Positions 8,158 to 14,144 of a stretch of DNA of 28,086 nucleotides are shown here, in pieces. The notes under the pieces were generated by a model. It was not told the origin of the DNA and ran no database searches. It was given only the letters and a program-made list of their open reading frames with translations. A program made the position numbers and the translations under genes. The first letter of the stretch is position 1, and each line of letters starts with the position of its first letter. The DNA is from a virus: the IMG/VR virus record IMGVR_UViG_3300045282_000126, positions 1-28,086 of that record. One strand, written 5' to 3'.

Positions 8158-9531
8158 TTAGAAGGAACCGATGGAAAGGGACTTGGACCAACTTGGAGAT
8201 ATGGTAGGGGCAAAACTTTCCTCTACTATACATTGTGCCACGTATCTTGTGGCATCGGCGATGTCATCGTAACCGTTGCCCTTCTCGGGCCGCTCTTCCG
8301 TCTTGTCGGTTCTGTAGTAATATGCACCACCAAGAGCCTCCCTAAGACGAGTACAACTAACATCTACGGAGAACCGTGGCGAACCATTCTTGGTGTTGCG
8401 GGTCATCAACCCGCGCATTACTTCTAGTCCATCAGATACTCGTGCTCGTCTAGTTTCGATGGAAGTCCCAAAATAGTTCTCAACGAAGTCAATGTCAGTC
8501 TGTCCGGAGGTGTTGGCGTTATCTCCGGCAATGTCTCCGAAGTCTCTGTACTGAGATGGGTGGCGGCTTGGGAACTCTCTCTCTTGGAGAGCATTGACCA
8601 TTGCACAGAGTTCGTCTCTGGATGCACCTGTGGGGCACAGTACTCGAAATACCAATACACGACCGGATCTGTCGTACTGAGCCCATACGACGGCGGGGCG
8701 GTTATAACCAAAATCCCAGCCCCGCAGCATCGGGAGCGTGCGGTCTTCATGGATGACGGCGTCGTGGATATCGGGACGGTAACACTCATATACTGGCCTC
8801 CCCTCAATATCAAATCCAAATTCCCCCTCGATCAGCATCTTGATCCAGGGAGTGTTATCTCTATGCGCCCGCATCTGGTTCTCGTAATAGCCGGGGGCAT
8901 TATGCGGATTATCCAATGTTTTGAACTGGAGCCACGTCCAGTCAGGACTCGTTACTCCTCGTCTTTTCTCTGGCGTGTCATCGGCGTTCCAAGCCCGCTT
9001 AACGTACTCCTCGTAGATCCAATGCTGCGTCTTAACCCCTCTGGCATCGAAAAGGCCCGTGTAGTACGGAACTCCCGCCACGATCCCGAGTGGGTCACGA
9101 AGCCTCTGAGTAAGCGCATCGAAGACTTTGAAATCGACTTCTTGCGCCTCTTGGATGTAGAAAGAAACCAGCTGCGTCGAACCAAAACGGTCCCACTCGT
9201 CAGCAGGACAAACGACAAGCTTATGCCCATTATCGAATTCGAACATCTTCCGAGAAGCCACCCAGCGAGCCACGCCAACAAGCATCCGCTGATAGTCTTC
9301 AAGTACGCTGAGTCCCGCCTTCGTAACCGCTTGGCGGGTGGCAACACTAAGCCCCCCGGGCGTTTTGAGACAGATCAGTACCTGCTCCTGCTCGCACGCC
9401 GTTGACTTCCCCCCAGAAAGTCCACCAATTGCCCCCTTGATTACAACGGTGGATGGGGATAGATTGCGTATACTGTGAAAGACTTTCTGTCTCTCCGATG
9501 GGTTGTACGTACGATAGATCGGGGATTCCAC
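8158..9531 (-). CDS. terL: Terminase large subunit
   Basis: A 457-residue packaging motor with ATPase and nuclease domains. Walker A is GGLSGGKS (G36 to S43). The Walker B region is FYIQEAQEV, with E128 as the likely catalytic glutamate and Q127 where Asp is usual. Related podovirus terminases also vary here. The nuclease (RNase H-like) acidic residues are visible at D273 in GWDFGYNRP, D333/D337 in GDIAGD and D422/D423/D426 in YDDIADATRY. GTG at 9531 follows AAGGA with a 5-base spacer and overlaps the stop of the small-terminase gene by one base. It translocates DNA into the prohead through the portal. Confidence 0.92.
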   Translation of the reverse strand: MESPIYRTYNPSERQKVFHSIRNLSPSTVVIKGAIGGLSGGKSTACEQEQVLICLKTPGGLSVATRQAVTKAGLSVLEDYQRMLVGVARWVASRKMFEFDNGHKLVVCPADEWDRFGSTQLVSFYIQEAQEVDFKVFDALTQRLRDPLGIVAGVPYYTGLFDARGVKTQHWIYEEYVKRAWNADDTPEKRRGVTSPDWTWLQFKTLDNPHNAPGYYENQMRAHRDNTPWIKMLIEGEFGFDIEGRPVYECYRPDIHDAVIHEDRTLPMLRGWDFGYNRPAVVWAQYDRSGRVLVFRVLCPTGASRDELCAMVNALQEREFPSRHPSQYRDFGDIAGDNANTSGQTDIDFVENYFGTSIETRRARVSDGLEVMRGLMTRNTKNGSPRFSVDVSCTRLREALGGAYYYRTDKTEERPEKGNGYDDIADATRYVAQCIVEESFAPTISPSWSKSLSIGSF

Positions 9532-10037
9532 TATTTTCCTTTGTTATCTCTTTTCGGCAGACTGGGCACATCCACGGATACAGGGTCCGCAGTGAACCCA
9601 ACACTGCGCTCCTCCCCGGACTTGATACTTCCTCCACCACGAAAGTTCGCCCCACGGATAGGCTCCTGAGGGGCTGGATGAATTTCTCTGATCTTTTTTG
9701 GTAACGCGATCTGCGTACCCTCCCACTCAACTGTTGGTACCTCCTTGCCCTCCACTATTGCCGCTCGGTCCATTGGGATTGCGTTTAAGATCTGTACTTG
9801 GACCTTGGTCTTTTCCAGCATCCTTCCACGATCTGAGAACTCGTCCAAGATCCGATTCGATGCGCGGAGCCGTACGTCCTCCTTTTCTGCCCGAAGGGCG
9901 AGGTTCACTATCCCCTCCGTCACCTGATCCAGAGCGTTCCAGAACCTCTTCTGGATCTTCTTCTGGGCCTTCTTTAGGTCGGGTTCCTCGTCTCGCGTTA
10001 GAAGGTCCACGCTGTATGTAATCTCTCCATCCGGCAA
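9531..10037 (-). CDS. Putative terminase small subunit
   Basis: A 168-residue protein immediately upstream of the large terminase and coupled to it by a one-base overlap. Residues 20-75 form Ala/Leu/Arg-rich helices (TEGIVNLALRAEKEDVRLRASNRIL), a pattern common in small-terminase-like phage proteins. The C-terminal half is Pro/Gly-rich and probably flexible. The start is TTG 10037 with AAAGGAGG ten bases upstream. The 5' 311 nt overlap the end of the HTH gene in the +1 frame. It would recognise the phage DNA and regulate the large subunit; assignment is by position and helix pattern. Confidence 0.6.
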   Translation of the reverse strand: MPDGEITYSVDLLTRDEEPDLKKAQKKIQKRFWNALDQVTEGIVNLALRAEKEDVRLRASNRILDEFSDRGRMLEKTKVQVQILNAIPMDRAAIVEGKEVPTVEWEGTQIALPKKIREIHPAPQEPIRGANFRGGGSIKSGEERSVGFTADPVSVDVPSLPKRDNKGK

Positions 10038-10398
10038 GTTCTAATAGCCTCCTTTTAAATTTTAACCCGGATGGCAGCCTGCACCGCGTTAGGGCCTTCA
10101 CTACGTCAGATGAGAAAACCTTGTACGATCCACGCAAGCTTCCAACACGATACACTGGCACATCCATCGAAAGAATGAAGGCCACGGGCATAGTGTTCTT
10201 TCCAGTCCCGAACAGCGTCTTCAAGTCTTTCAAGTTGATTAATCGGTCGGAGCGGAGCTTCTGATAGAGTTCCGCCTCCTCCTCCGAGAGGGAGACTGGC
10301 TTGGCAGTATCCAGCAATGCCTGTGCCTCCGACAGTGTGTCTATGTTGCTCTTCTGCCGGGTTGCTTGGGATCTCTTCCTCTGGTAAAATGCTCTCAT
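9727..10398 (-). CDS. Winged-HTH (excisionase/Nu1-like) protein
   Basis: The open frame encodes 223 residues. Residues 48-108 read as an excisionase- or Nu1-like DNA-binding unit: LINLKDLKTLFGTGKNTM as helix-turn-helix, then VPVYRVGSLRGSYKVFSSDVVKAL as wing plus helix. After about residue 120 the sequence becomes Gly/Pro/Arg/Glu-rich and runs antiphase to the small-terminase gene, so this tail may be a read-through rather than a selected domain. In lambda the DNA-binding part of the small terminase (Nu1) has a similar fold. This protein may therefore provide the DNA-recognition half of a split small terminase (inference). The start codon shares CATG with a divergent plus-strand gene. Confidence 0.65.
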   Translation of the reverse strand: MRAFYQRKRSQATRQKSNIDTLSEAQALLDTAKPVSLSEEEAELYQKLRSDRLINLKDLKTLFGTGKNTMPVAFILSMDVPVYRVGSLRGSYKVFSSDVVKALTRCRLPSGLKFKRRLLELAGWRDYIQRGPSNARRGTRPKEGPEEDPEEVLERSGSGDGGDSEPRPSGRKGGRTAPRIESDLGRVLRSWKDAGKDQGPSTDLKRNPNGPSGNSGGQGGTNS

Positions 10399-10672
10399 GG
10401 TGATCGATGACGCCTCCTCCTTCTATTTGGCTATAAAAAGTAACCCCCTTTACACATTCGAAATGGGCGATGAGCAGATCATAGAGACTATCGAGAAAAT
10501 TTCTCGGGAGACGCTCGCAGCTGCTGATCGTGACTTGAGACGCGGGCTCTCCCGTGATCGTTACATCTATTTTCAGGCGATGATGGATGGCATGAGACTC
10601 CAGCATAAGATGTGGCTCCAGCACTTGAGAACTATGGCCCATAAACAGGGGGTGGAGATTGGGAATTCTTGA
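10397..10672 (+). CDS. Small helical protein inside the leftward block
   Basis: A 91-residue plus-strand protein with strongly amphipathic helices (DEQIIETIEKISRETLAAADRDLRRGL) and a second segment rich in Met, His and Gln. No family recognised. ATG 10397 overlaps head-to-head the ATG of the divergent HTH gene; ATG 10463 is an alternative that would leave room for a promoter. Neither has a clear ribosome-binding site. It lies opposite to all neighbours and pairs with the next plus-strand gene. The overlapping minus frame at 10106-10642 looks less protein-like. Confidence 0.55.
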   Translation: MVIDDASSFYLAIKSNPLYTFEMGDEQIIETIEKISRETLAAADRDLRRGLSRDRYIYFQAMMDGMRLQHKMWLQHLRTMAHKQGVEIGNS

Positions 10673-11039
10673 GCATCCGATCGGTCAATATAAACTTCCC
10701 CATAAACTAGGAAAGAGGAATGTCGATGGGACTTACTCCGTCACGCATCCCCCGTACTGCGAGTGCCAGATGATCCATACAGTCGGCCATGCTCGCTGGA
10801 TCTCTTATAACCAAATTGAAGGGATCATTCATTGCGACCACTGTAAGGTCGAGGCGTCCGTGCCTTGTCCTGCCGTCAAGGATAAAGTCGAACGTAAAAC
10901 CGTATGGATGGATGCTAATGGAATTGCGGATGATCTCTGGAAGTTTCAGATTAAACACGAAAACTGCCCTCCTCCTTCTTCAGAAGCCGGATCCGGTCCA
11001 GAAGGAGAGGATCAATGTTCCCACTTCCTTCTACGATGA
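10659..11039 (+). CDS. Small Cys/His zinc-binding protein
   Basis: A 126-residue protein starting at TTG 10659 after a GGTGGAG box. It has CEC at residues 34-36 and CDHC further on, plus a third Cys-Pro and several His residues, consistent with a small zinc-binding domain. WMDANGIADDLWKFQIKHENC follows. The last 25 residues are Pro/Ser/Gly-rich and lie antisense to the tail of the convergent leftward gene (89-nt overlap). Function unknown. The gene pair 10397-11039 is an isolated rightward island in the packaging operon. Confidence 0.65.
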   Translation: MGILEHPIGQYKLPHKLGKRNVDGTYSVTHPPYCECQMIHTVGHARWISYNQIEGIIHCDHCKVEASVPCPAVKDKVERKTVWMDANGIADDLWKFQIKHENCPPPSSEAGSGPEGEDQCSHFLLR

Positions 11040-11433
11040 TCTTCTCACAGATTCTTTTAATTGTCTTCATCCTTACGTATTCTGGTGTGATTCCCGCGCA
11101 AGCACTCCAGAACGCCCTTAATTTCAGTCCTGCTGGCCTATAAGACACGAGGAACGTCAGAGCCGAATAACGGGCTGCCTTGAAAGGGCTGCTCACGAGC
11201 ATCGCGTCTAACAGCGCTTGCCCGATCACCCGCCTCGCTAAGTGCCTTACCCATTCCTCTGGATGCCCCGTGCTCGGGTAATTGCTCTCCGGGAGGAATG
11301 CTGTCCACCCACCAGTCAAATCCAAAACTTCCCGGGAGTAACTCTCTAAGACGCGGCACGCCTTCTTTTTGAGTCTTTTGGAAGGCGCATTTGGGGCGGC
11401 AGAAGGGGAGGTCTTCAAAGACGATGATTCCAT
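10951..11433 (-). CDS. Conserved-looking phage protein of unknown function
   Basis: A 160-residue protein if started at ATG 11433; the frame is open to TTG 11472. The best part is HPEEWVRHLARRVIGQALLDAML, then AFWSACAGITPEYVRMKTIKRI. A C-x2-AGI-x-PE-x-VR motif preceded by Ala-rich helices recurs in small phage proteins of unknown role. The N-terminal 50 residues overlap the zinc-ribbon gene in another frame and may not be translated as shown. A start nearer 11330 is possible. The 3' end overlaps the convergent plus-strand gene by 89 nt. Confidence 0.65.
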   Translation of the reverse strand: MESSSLKTSPSAAPNAPSKRLKKKACRVLESYSREVLDLTGGWTAFLPESNYPSTGHPEEWVRHLARRVIGQALLDAMLVSSPFKAARYSALTFLVSYRPAGLKLRAFWSACAGITPEYVRMKTIKRICEKIIVEGSGNIDPLLLDRIRLLKKEEGSFRV

Positions 11434-11530
11434 GATAAATGGGCCTAAGACAATTAGAACACGGGAGATCAAATTTTACTAGCCCCCGGATAAGGCCCAT
11501 GAGCGCTTCGCGCCGCTTCTTACGGCGCAT
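11138..11530 (-). CDS. Small zinc-ribbon protein with long overlapping tail
   Basis: A 130-residue frame whose first 56 residues look real: a basic start (MRRKKRRE) and then CSNC and CRPKC about 20 residues apart, a four-cysteine zinc ribbon. ATG 11530 follows GGAGG with a 9-base spacer and overlaps the preceding stop by 11 nt. After residue about 56 the frame runs over the next gene in the +1 relationship for roughly 200-300 nt and loses obvious character. Either both frames are used, or the ribbon and the downstream domain were once one protein (see findings). Function unknown. Confidence 0.55.
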   Translation of the reverse strand: MRRKKRREALMGLIRGLVKFDLPCSNCLRPIYHGIIVFEDLPFCRPKCAFQKTQKEGVPRLRELLPGSFGFDWWVDSIPPGEQLPEHGASRGMGKALSEAGDRASAVRRDAREQPFQGSPLFGSDVPRVL

Positions 11531-11690
11531 TAGGAATTACCTCCATTTTCTCTATGTGCCATTTGGTCTCCTGGGAATAGAGCTTGTCCCTGAAAATTCC
11601 AAAGATCCAATCAGGATCATATCCGTAGTCGTCCCAGTCCTTATCGTCAATCTCGATGTCCTGAGTCACCGTTACACGCACAGTCGTCAT
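11520..11690 (-). CDS. Small acidic protein (56 aa)
   Basis: A 56-residue acidic protein that opens MTTVRVTVTQDIEIDD and continues with Asp/Trp/Tyr-rich sequence (DWDDYGYDPDW). ATG 11690 has AAGGAGG upstream with a 5-base spacer, one of the best ribosome-binding sites in this block. No known family. It overlaps both neighbours by short stretches, so the four genes from 12116 to 11138 are translationally linked. The acidic, aromatic composition is common in phage inhibitors that mimic nucleic acid, but nothing specific supports that role here. Confidence 0.8.
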   Translation of the reverse strand: MTTVRVTVTQDIEIDDKDWDDYGYDPDWIFGIFRDKLYSQETKWHIEKMEVIPNAP

Positions 11691-11835
11691 CTTTTTCCTC
11701 CTTGTGCATTATAGGATTACCCTCTTGCGTAAAGTAGAGATATCCGTCTGGGTGAGTACATTCCTCTATGGTCTTACAATTCTTTTTGATGTAGTTCAGA
11801 ATAGAGGCAAATTCGTCAGGGCTCATGCCCTCCAT
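11647..11835 (-). CDS. Small Cys-containing protein (62 aa)
   Basis: A 62-residue protein, MEGMSPDEFASILNYIKKNC, with C20, C26 and a terminal CAC cluster among Asp/Lys residues. It may bind a metal through these cysteines. ATG 11835 follows an AGAGAG tract; ATG 11826 is an alternative start. It overlaps the upstream gene by 13 nt and the following gene by 44 nt (+1 phase). Function unknown. Confidence 0.65.
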   Translation of the reverse strand: MEGMSPDEFASILNYIKKNCKTIEECTHPDGYLYFTQEGNPIMHKEEKDDDCACNGDSGHRD

Positions 11836-12116
11836 GAATTCTCTCTCTTTTCTTTCTTCTCTGCCAATCTGCGCTGGGCCATTTCCATCAACTTCTCGTG
11901 CCGCTTGCTCTCTAATCGTTCCAATGCATCACCATAAGAGTTATCCATGACGCGGCTACGTTCATCGTGAGACAACATGTGAGGACAGCGAACCGCGATA
12001 AGCCTGCCCTGTTCATCATTATAGCGATGCCAAGGACCGCTAACCAAGATATGCTGATCACGACAAGAACCCTCAGAATCCACCGGAATAAGCGCATATT
12101 TCACATACTCCCACAT
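11823..12116 (-). CDS. First gene of the leftward block, unknown function
   Basis: A 97-residue protein. The N-terminal half has short strands (YVKYALIPVDSEG, LIAVRCPHML) and the C-terminal half is a charged helix (ALERLESKRHEKLMEMAQRRLAEKKEKRE) with coiled-coil character. ATG 12116 lacks a good ribosome-binding site. GTG at 12104, preceded by GGGAG, is a possible alternative. It is the promoter-proximal gene of the leftward operon next to the long non-coding region. No family recognised. Confidence 0.7.
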   Translation of the reverse strand: MWEYVKYALIPVDSEGSCRDQHILVSGPWHRYNDEQGRLIAVRCPHMLSHDERSRVMDNSYGDALERLESKRHEKLMEMAQRRLAEKKEKRENSWRA

Positions 12117-12189
12117 TGGTAGAACGTCATTGGATTTGAACTTCGAAATGGGATTGGGAATGACACACCGCCCTTTCTATGTTAGAATC

Positions 12190-12218
12190 AGTATAGCTCC
12201 TCTTTGAGGATTTATCCA
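12190..12218 (-). promoter_or_regulatory. Possible sigma70-like promoter for the leftward block
   Basis: On the minus strand TGGATA (12218-12213) and TATACT (12195-12190) are separated by 17 bp, matching four and five positions of the -35 and -10 consensus. The first leftward ATG is 74 bp downstream. The element is only a consensus match and could be chance; part of it overlaps a DnaA-box-like TTATCCATA. Confidence 0.3.
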
Positions 12219-12457
12219 TAGGAACCGGAGTCGGGAAAGCGATATTCCCTGCACCTCAGATAAAAAGAGCGAAATGCGCCGTAAACCGGGGAGAGAGCGC
12301 AGGCCGTGCCCGTACCGGCTCCGGGGGCAGAAGGCATCGGGGGAGGATCTGATACCCAACCTAGACGGCAGATTCCCTAATTCCCGTAAGAGGGGGTTAG
12401 GGGGGAGTGTATCTAACGGTTCCCTCCTTCCGGCAGTCATGGTAAATCAATCGCATT

Positions 12458-12466
12458 TGTGGATAA
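12458..12466 (-). promoter_or_regulatory. DnaA box match (TTATCCACA)
   Basis: The minus strand reads TTATCCACA, an exact match to the bacterial DnaA-box consensus. It lies 17 bp from an AT-rich palindromic tract that could serve as an unwinding element. Near matches TTATCCATA (12212-12220, +) and TTATCCGCA (12946-12954, +) flank it in the same non-coding region. Confidence 0.5.
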
Positions 12467-12482
12467 GATTGAGCGTAGCGAA

Positions 12483-12525
12483 GAATAATTGAATTCAATT
12501 AATTGGATCTAATTGAATGGAATTT
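12483..12525. other. AT-rich palindromic tract (possible unwinding element)
   Basis: A 43-bp tract made almost only of A and T with few G/C. It contains the perfect 12-bp palindrome ATTGAATTCAAT and repeats of AATTGGA/AATTGAA. It directly follows the exact DnaA box at 12458, the arrangement seen in DnaA-dependent origins. Purely compositional evidence. Confidence 0.4.
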
Positions 12526-12649
12526 ACACAAGGAAAACTTTTCTGGGTCCTCGGTATATTCTGGGTAGTTTCGCAATTTCCATGCCAACTGGGCATGGTC
12601 CCCTATACCCCCATATCTTGTGTCTAATATCTGACACTCTACCATTAGT

Positions 12650-12658
12650 TGTGTATAA
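12650..12658 (-). promoter_or_regulatory. Second DnaA box match (TTATACACA)
   Basis: The minus strand reads TTATACACA, which fits the TTATNCACA consensus exactly. It is in the same orientation as the box at 12458, about 190 bp away. Two exact matches within 200 bp of non-coding DNA are more than expected by chance for a 9-mer, but one could still be accidental. Confidence 0.4.
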
Positions 12659-12764
12659 GAGATGTATGCAAGACTCATGCCTTCATATCATACCAGCGGT
12701 AGTGGTTAATAGGTTCGGCCTATACTACTAATAGGGTGGGCGGGGATATGCAAGCGCGGTGCCA

Positions 12765-12776
12765 TCTCAATTGAGA
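12765..12776. repeat. Perfect 12-bp palindrome (possible operator)
   Basis: TCTCAATTGAGA is a perfect inverted repeat. It is followed within 60 bp by related short units: CAATGATCC, CCAATTGG, GGAATCCAATTCC, GAATCCAAG and TAGAATC. The clustering of AATT/GAATC units could mark binding sites for a dimeric regulator or an initiator. No cognate protein can be assigned. Confidence 0.35.
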
Positions 12777-12856
12777 CTGAATCTCAATGATCCAATTGGT
12801 TGACAGGAATCCAATTCCTTGAATCCAAGTCTTTAGAATCAATGACTTAGAGAATC

Positions 12857-12933
12857 CCGATTATTCAATAATTCGGATGACCTTTGGTCATACTCCACGC
12901 TCGGAGCGTGTAACCCCCTTGTTTTCAACGGGG
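12857..12933. repeat. Array of four adjacent hairpins
   Basis: Four stem-loops lie almost head to tail. CCGATTATT pairs imperfectly with AATAATTCGG (12857-12876). ATGACC-TTT-GGTCAT spans 12877-12891, CACGCT-CGG-AGCGTG spans 12896-12910, and CCCC-c-TTG-TTTT-CAA-c-GGGG spans 12914-12933. None is followed by a T-run, so a terminator is unlikely. Such arrays occur in single-strand initiation sites, packaging signals and structured leaders. Confidence 0.5.
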
Positions 12934-13044
12934 CATGTAAACTTCTTATCCGCAATCTTGGCAGGTATGATGCATTAGCTGAGACTGGCCCCTCTTGCAG
13001 GTGGCCCGGCGAGAGCCTTGAAAATTTATTGTGTAGATTCTAAA

Positions 13045-13087
13045 CACCCTTTCGGGGGTGCTCCATCTTTTTGGATACGATCCAAAA
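13045..13087. terminator. Paired terminator-like stems
   Basis: CACCC-TTTCGG-GGGTG (13045-13060) is followed eight bases later by a T-run, and then by TTTTGGAT-ACG-ATCCAAAA (13069-13087), a perfect 8-bp stem with A/T-rich ends on both strands. The second stem could terminate in either direction. Together they would insulate the rightward genes from transcription arising in the control region. Confidence 0.45.
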
Positions 13088-13130
13088 TAATGGATCTACC
13101 AGACGGCAAATTCAAATAATTGGAACCTGC

Positions 13131-13142
13131 CGTTTAAACAAG
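13131..13142 (+). repeat. 12-bp repeated element CGTTTAAACAAG, copy 1
   Basis: CGTTTAAACAAG occurs here, 44 bp before the first rightward gene, and again at 14145-14156, 31 bp before the next rightward gene group. Both copies are preceded by CTGCC and an AT-rich ATTCAA stretch. The shared position suggests a phage promoter or regulator site. Confidence 0.45.
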
Positions 13143-13168
13143 CGGTTAGGCTCTTGAAGCCTACCGCT
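13141..13168 (+). promoter_or_regulatory. Leader hairpin before the first rightward gene
   Basis: AGCGGT and ACCGCT, then AGGCT and AGCCT, pair to give an 11-bp stem with one bulged T and a CTTGA loop. It starts inside the repeated 12-bp element and ends five bases before the AAAGGA ribosome-binding site of the 13186 gene. It has no T-run, so it fits a 5' mRNA-stabilising or regulatory leader better than a terminator. Confidence 0.5.
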
Positions 13169-13185
13169 GCCGAAAGGATACGAAA

Positions 13186-13941
13186 ATGACCATTATCAAT
13201 TCTCCTGCCGTGACGCTCTTTATCCGCTTTCTGGACAAAATTGCAGAAGTGGTCAACGGGGATGCGAACGAATCCCCCGCTCTCAAGTTCGAGGGATCGC
13301 TCATTCCCAAACGCGGATCTGCTCAGGTCGACGGCGTAGGGCGCGTCTCAAAAGCTCCAGAGTCCGATACTTGGATTGTGACGGGACAGGGTGCGAATGA
13401 CGCGGCCCTGCTCGATGGGATTCTAGACGCGGGTGCCAAGTTCATCCGGCTTGCGGATGACATTCTCGCTGGAGGCGACGGCGTTAAGGGTGGAAAGGTC
13501 AAAGAAGAAATTCGCTCTCAGGCCCGTATTGTTCTCACGGACGTGCTGGCGTATGAGGGGCTTTCCGAGGACGATTACTTGGAACTGCTTCACGCTTTCA
13601 TTATGGCGCAGGGAGCGCCACGCGGCTTGACGCAAGTTCCCGTGCTGCTAGATCCTTCCCGCCCAGTCCATGTCGAAGTCCGGGTGCTGCTCACAAATCC
13701 CGAAAACGTCTCAAACTTCATGACGGAATTCCCGAAAGCGGAGGCTATGCCAATCGACAAGCCCCCAATGCCTTTCGAACAGTTCTATCGGGAATGGCAA
13801 GTCGAACAGATCAAGGTCGAGGAAAAGAAGCAGGAACTCAGAGCGGAAAAGGATGAAGAGAAGAGACAGAAGAATATCCGAAAGTACACTGCTATGCTGG
13901 ACAGCCTCAAGGCAAAGGGATCAAAGGTTGTGAATCAGTAA
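13186..13941 (+). CDS. First rightward gene, unknown function
   Basis: A 251-residue protein beginning MTIINSPAVTLFIRFLDKIAEV. Residues 30-180 are mixed alpha/beta with no family I recognise. Residues 195-245 are a charged Glu/Lys/Arg helix (VEQIKVEEKKQELRAEKDEEKRQKNIRKY) with coiled-coil character. ATG 13186 follows AAAGGA with a 7-base spacer. The gene stands alone between the hairpin-rich control region and a folded RNA/terminator candidate, so it forms its own transcription unit. This isolation, and the elaborate leader, suggest a highly expressed early protein, but no role can be given. Confidence 0.85.
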   Translation: MTIINSPAVTLFIRFLDKIAEVVNGDANESPALKFEGSLIPKRGSAQVDGVGRVSKAPESDTWIVTGQGANDAALLDGILDAGAKFIRLADDILAGGDGVKGGKVKEEIRSQARIVLTDVLAYEGLSEDDYLELLHAFIMAQGAPRGLTQVPVLLDPSRPVHVEVRVLLTNPENVSNFMTEFPKAEAMPIDKPPMPFEQFYREWQVEQIKVEEKKQELRAEKDEEKRQKNIRKYTAMLDSLKAKGSKVVNQ

Positions 13942-13946
13942 GAATC

Positions 13947-14079
13947 GAACACAATCCCCGGAAGGGTGTTCAGAGTTTATGCAACGAACCGATTGAAAAA
14001 GAGACAGTTTAGGCCCCATTTGTGCAAGAAGCCTACAGATATAGGCGACGTGGGGAACACCGAAGCTGTCTCTTTTTTT
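13947..14079 (+). ncRNA. Folded RNA element with terminator end
   Basis: Downstream of the 251-residue gene a perfect 12-bp stem, AAAAAGAGACAG (13996-14007) with CTGTCTCTTTTT (14066-14077), closes a 58-nt domain and ends in seven T residues. Inside, CCCCAT pairs with GTGGGG (14014-14019 with 14050-14055), and GCCTA with TAGGC (14031-14035 with 14042-14046), one nested in the other. Upstream GAACAC/GTGTTC forms another stem (13947-13971). GGTGTTC (13965-13971) can alternatively pair with GAACACC (14055-14061). It may be a stand-alone small RNA, an attenuator, or simply an elaborate intrinsic terminator. Confidence 0.55.
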
Positions 14080-14144
14080 ATCAGTTCTTGCCTTATTTCT
14101 GAACAGTTCAAAAAAATGATGCGATTCAATTTTCTGCCACTTAG

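Larger units (their letters stand above)
12117..13185. other. Long non-coding divergent region, candidate origin/control region
   Basis: About 1.07 kb between the leftward and rightward gene sets with no convincing gene. Short open frames at 12177-12440, 12274-12492 and 12513-12731 have no ribosome-binding sites and Arg/Pro/Ser-rich shadow-like composition. The region holds consensus DnaA-box matches, AT-rich palindromes around ATTGAATTCAAT and TCTCAATTGAGA, a G-run tract (12320-12410), at least ten hairpins, and terminator-like stems near 13045-13087. Such a mix between divergent units is typical of replication origins and early control regions, but function is inferred. Confidence 0.55.

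Noticed and set aside
8560-9405. 281-residue open frame on the plus strand
   Set aside because: It lies wholly antisense to the large terminase, whose motifs are intact, and its translation has no recognisable domain.
10038-10060. Programmed prfB-like +1 frameshift (SD plus CTT) joining HTH and small terminase
   Set aside because: AGGAGG is nine bases from CTT instead of three, and a TAG lies in the +1 frame before it; reinitiation at TTG fits better.
10106-10642. 178-residue minus-strand open frame
   Set aside because: It spans two better-supported genes in other frames, has a Gly/His/Ser-rich shadow-like composition and no ribosome-binding site.
12709-12723. tRNA T-arm-like ATAGG-TTCGG-CCTAT
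   Set aside because: The loop has five rather than seven bases and no acceptor, D or anticodon arms can be built around it.
12177-12731. Three short open frames in the non-coding region
   Set aside because: They lack ribosome-binding sites, have Arg/Pro/Ser-rich translations and cover hairpins and G-runs; treated as chance frames.
12800-12805. Perfect -35 box TTGACA
   Set aside because: No -10-like hexamer occurs at 16-18 bp spacing downstream.
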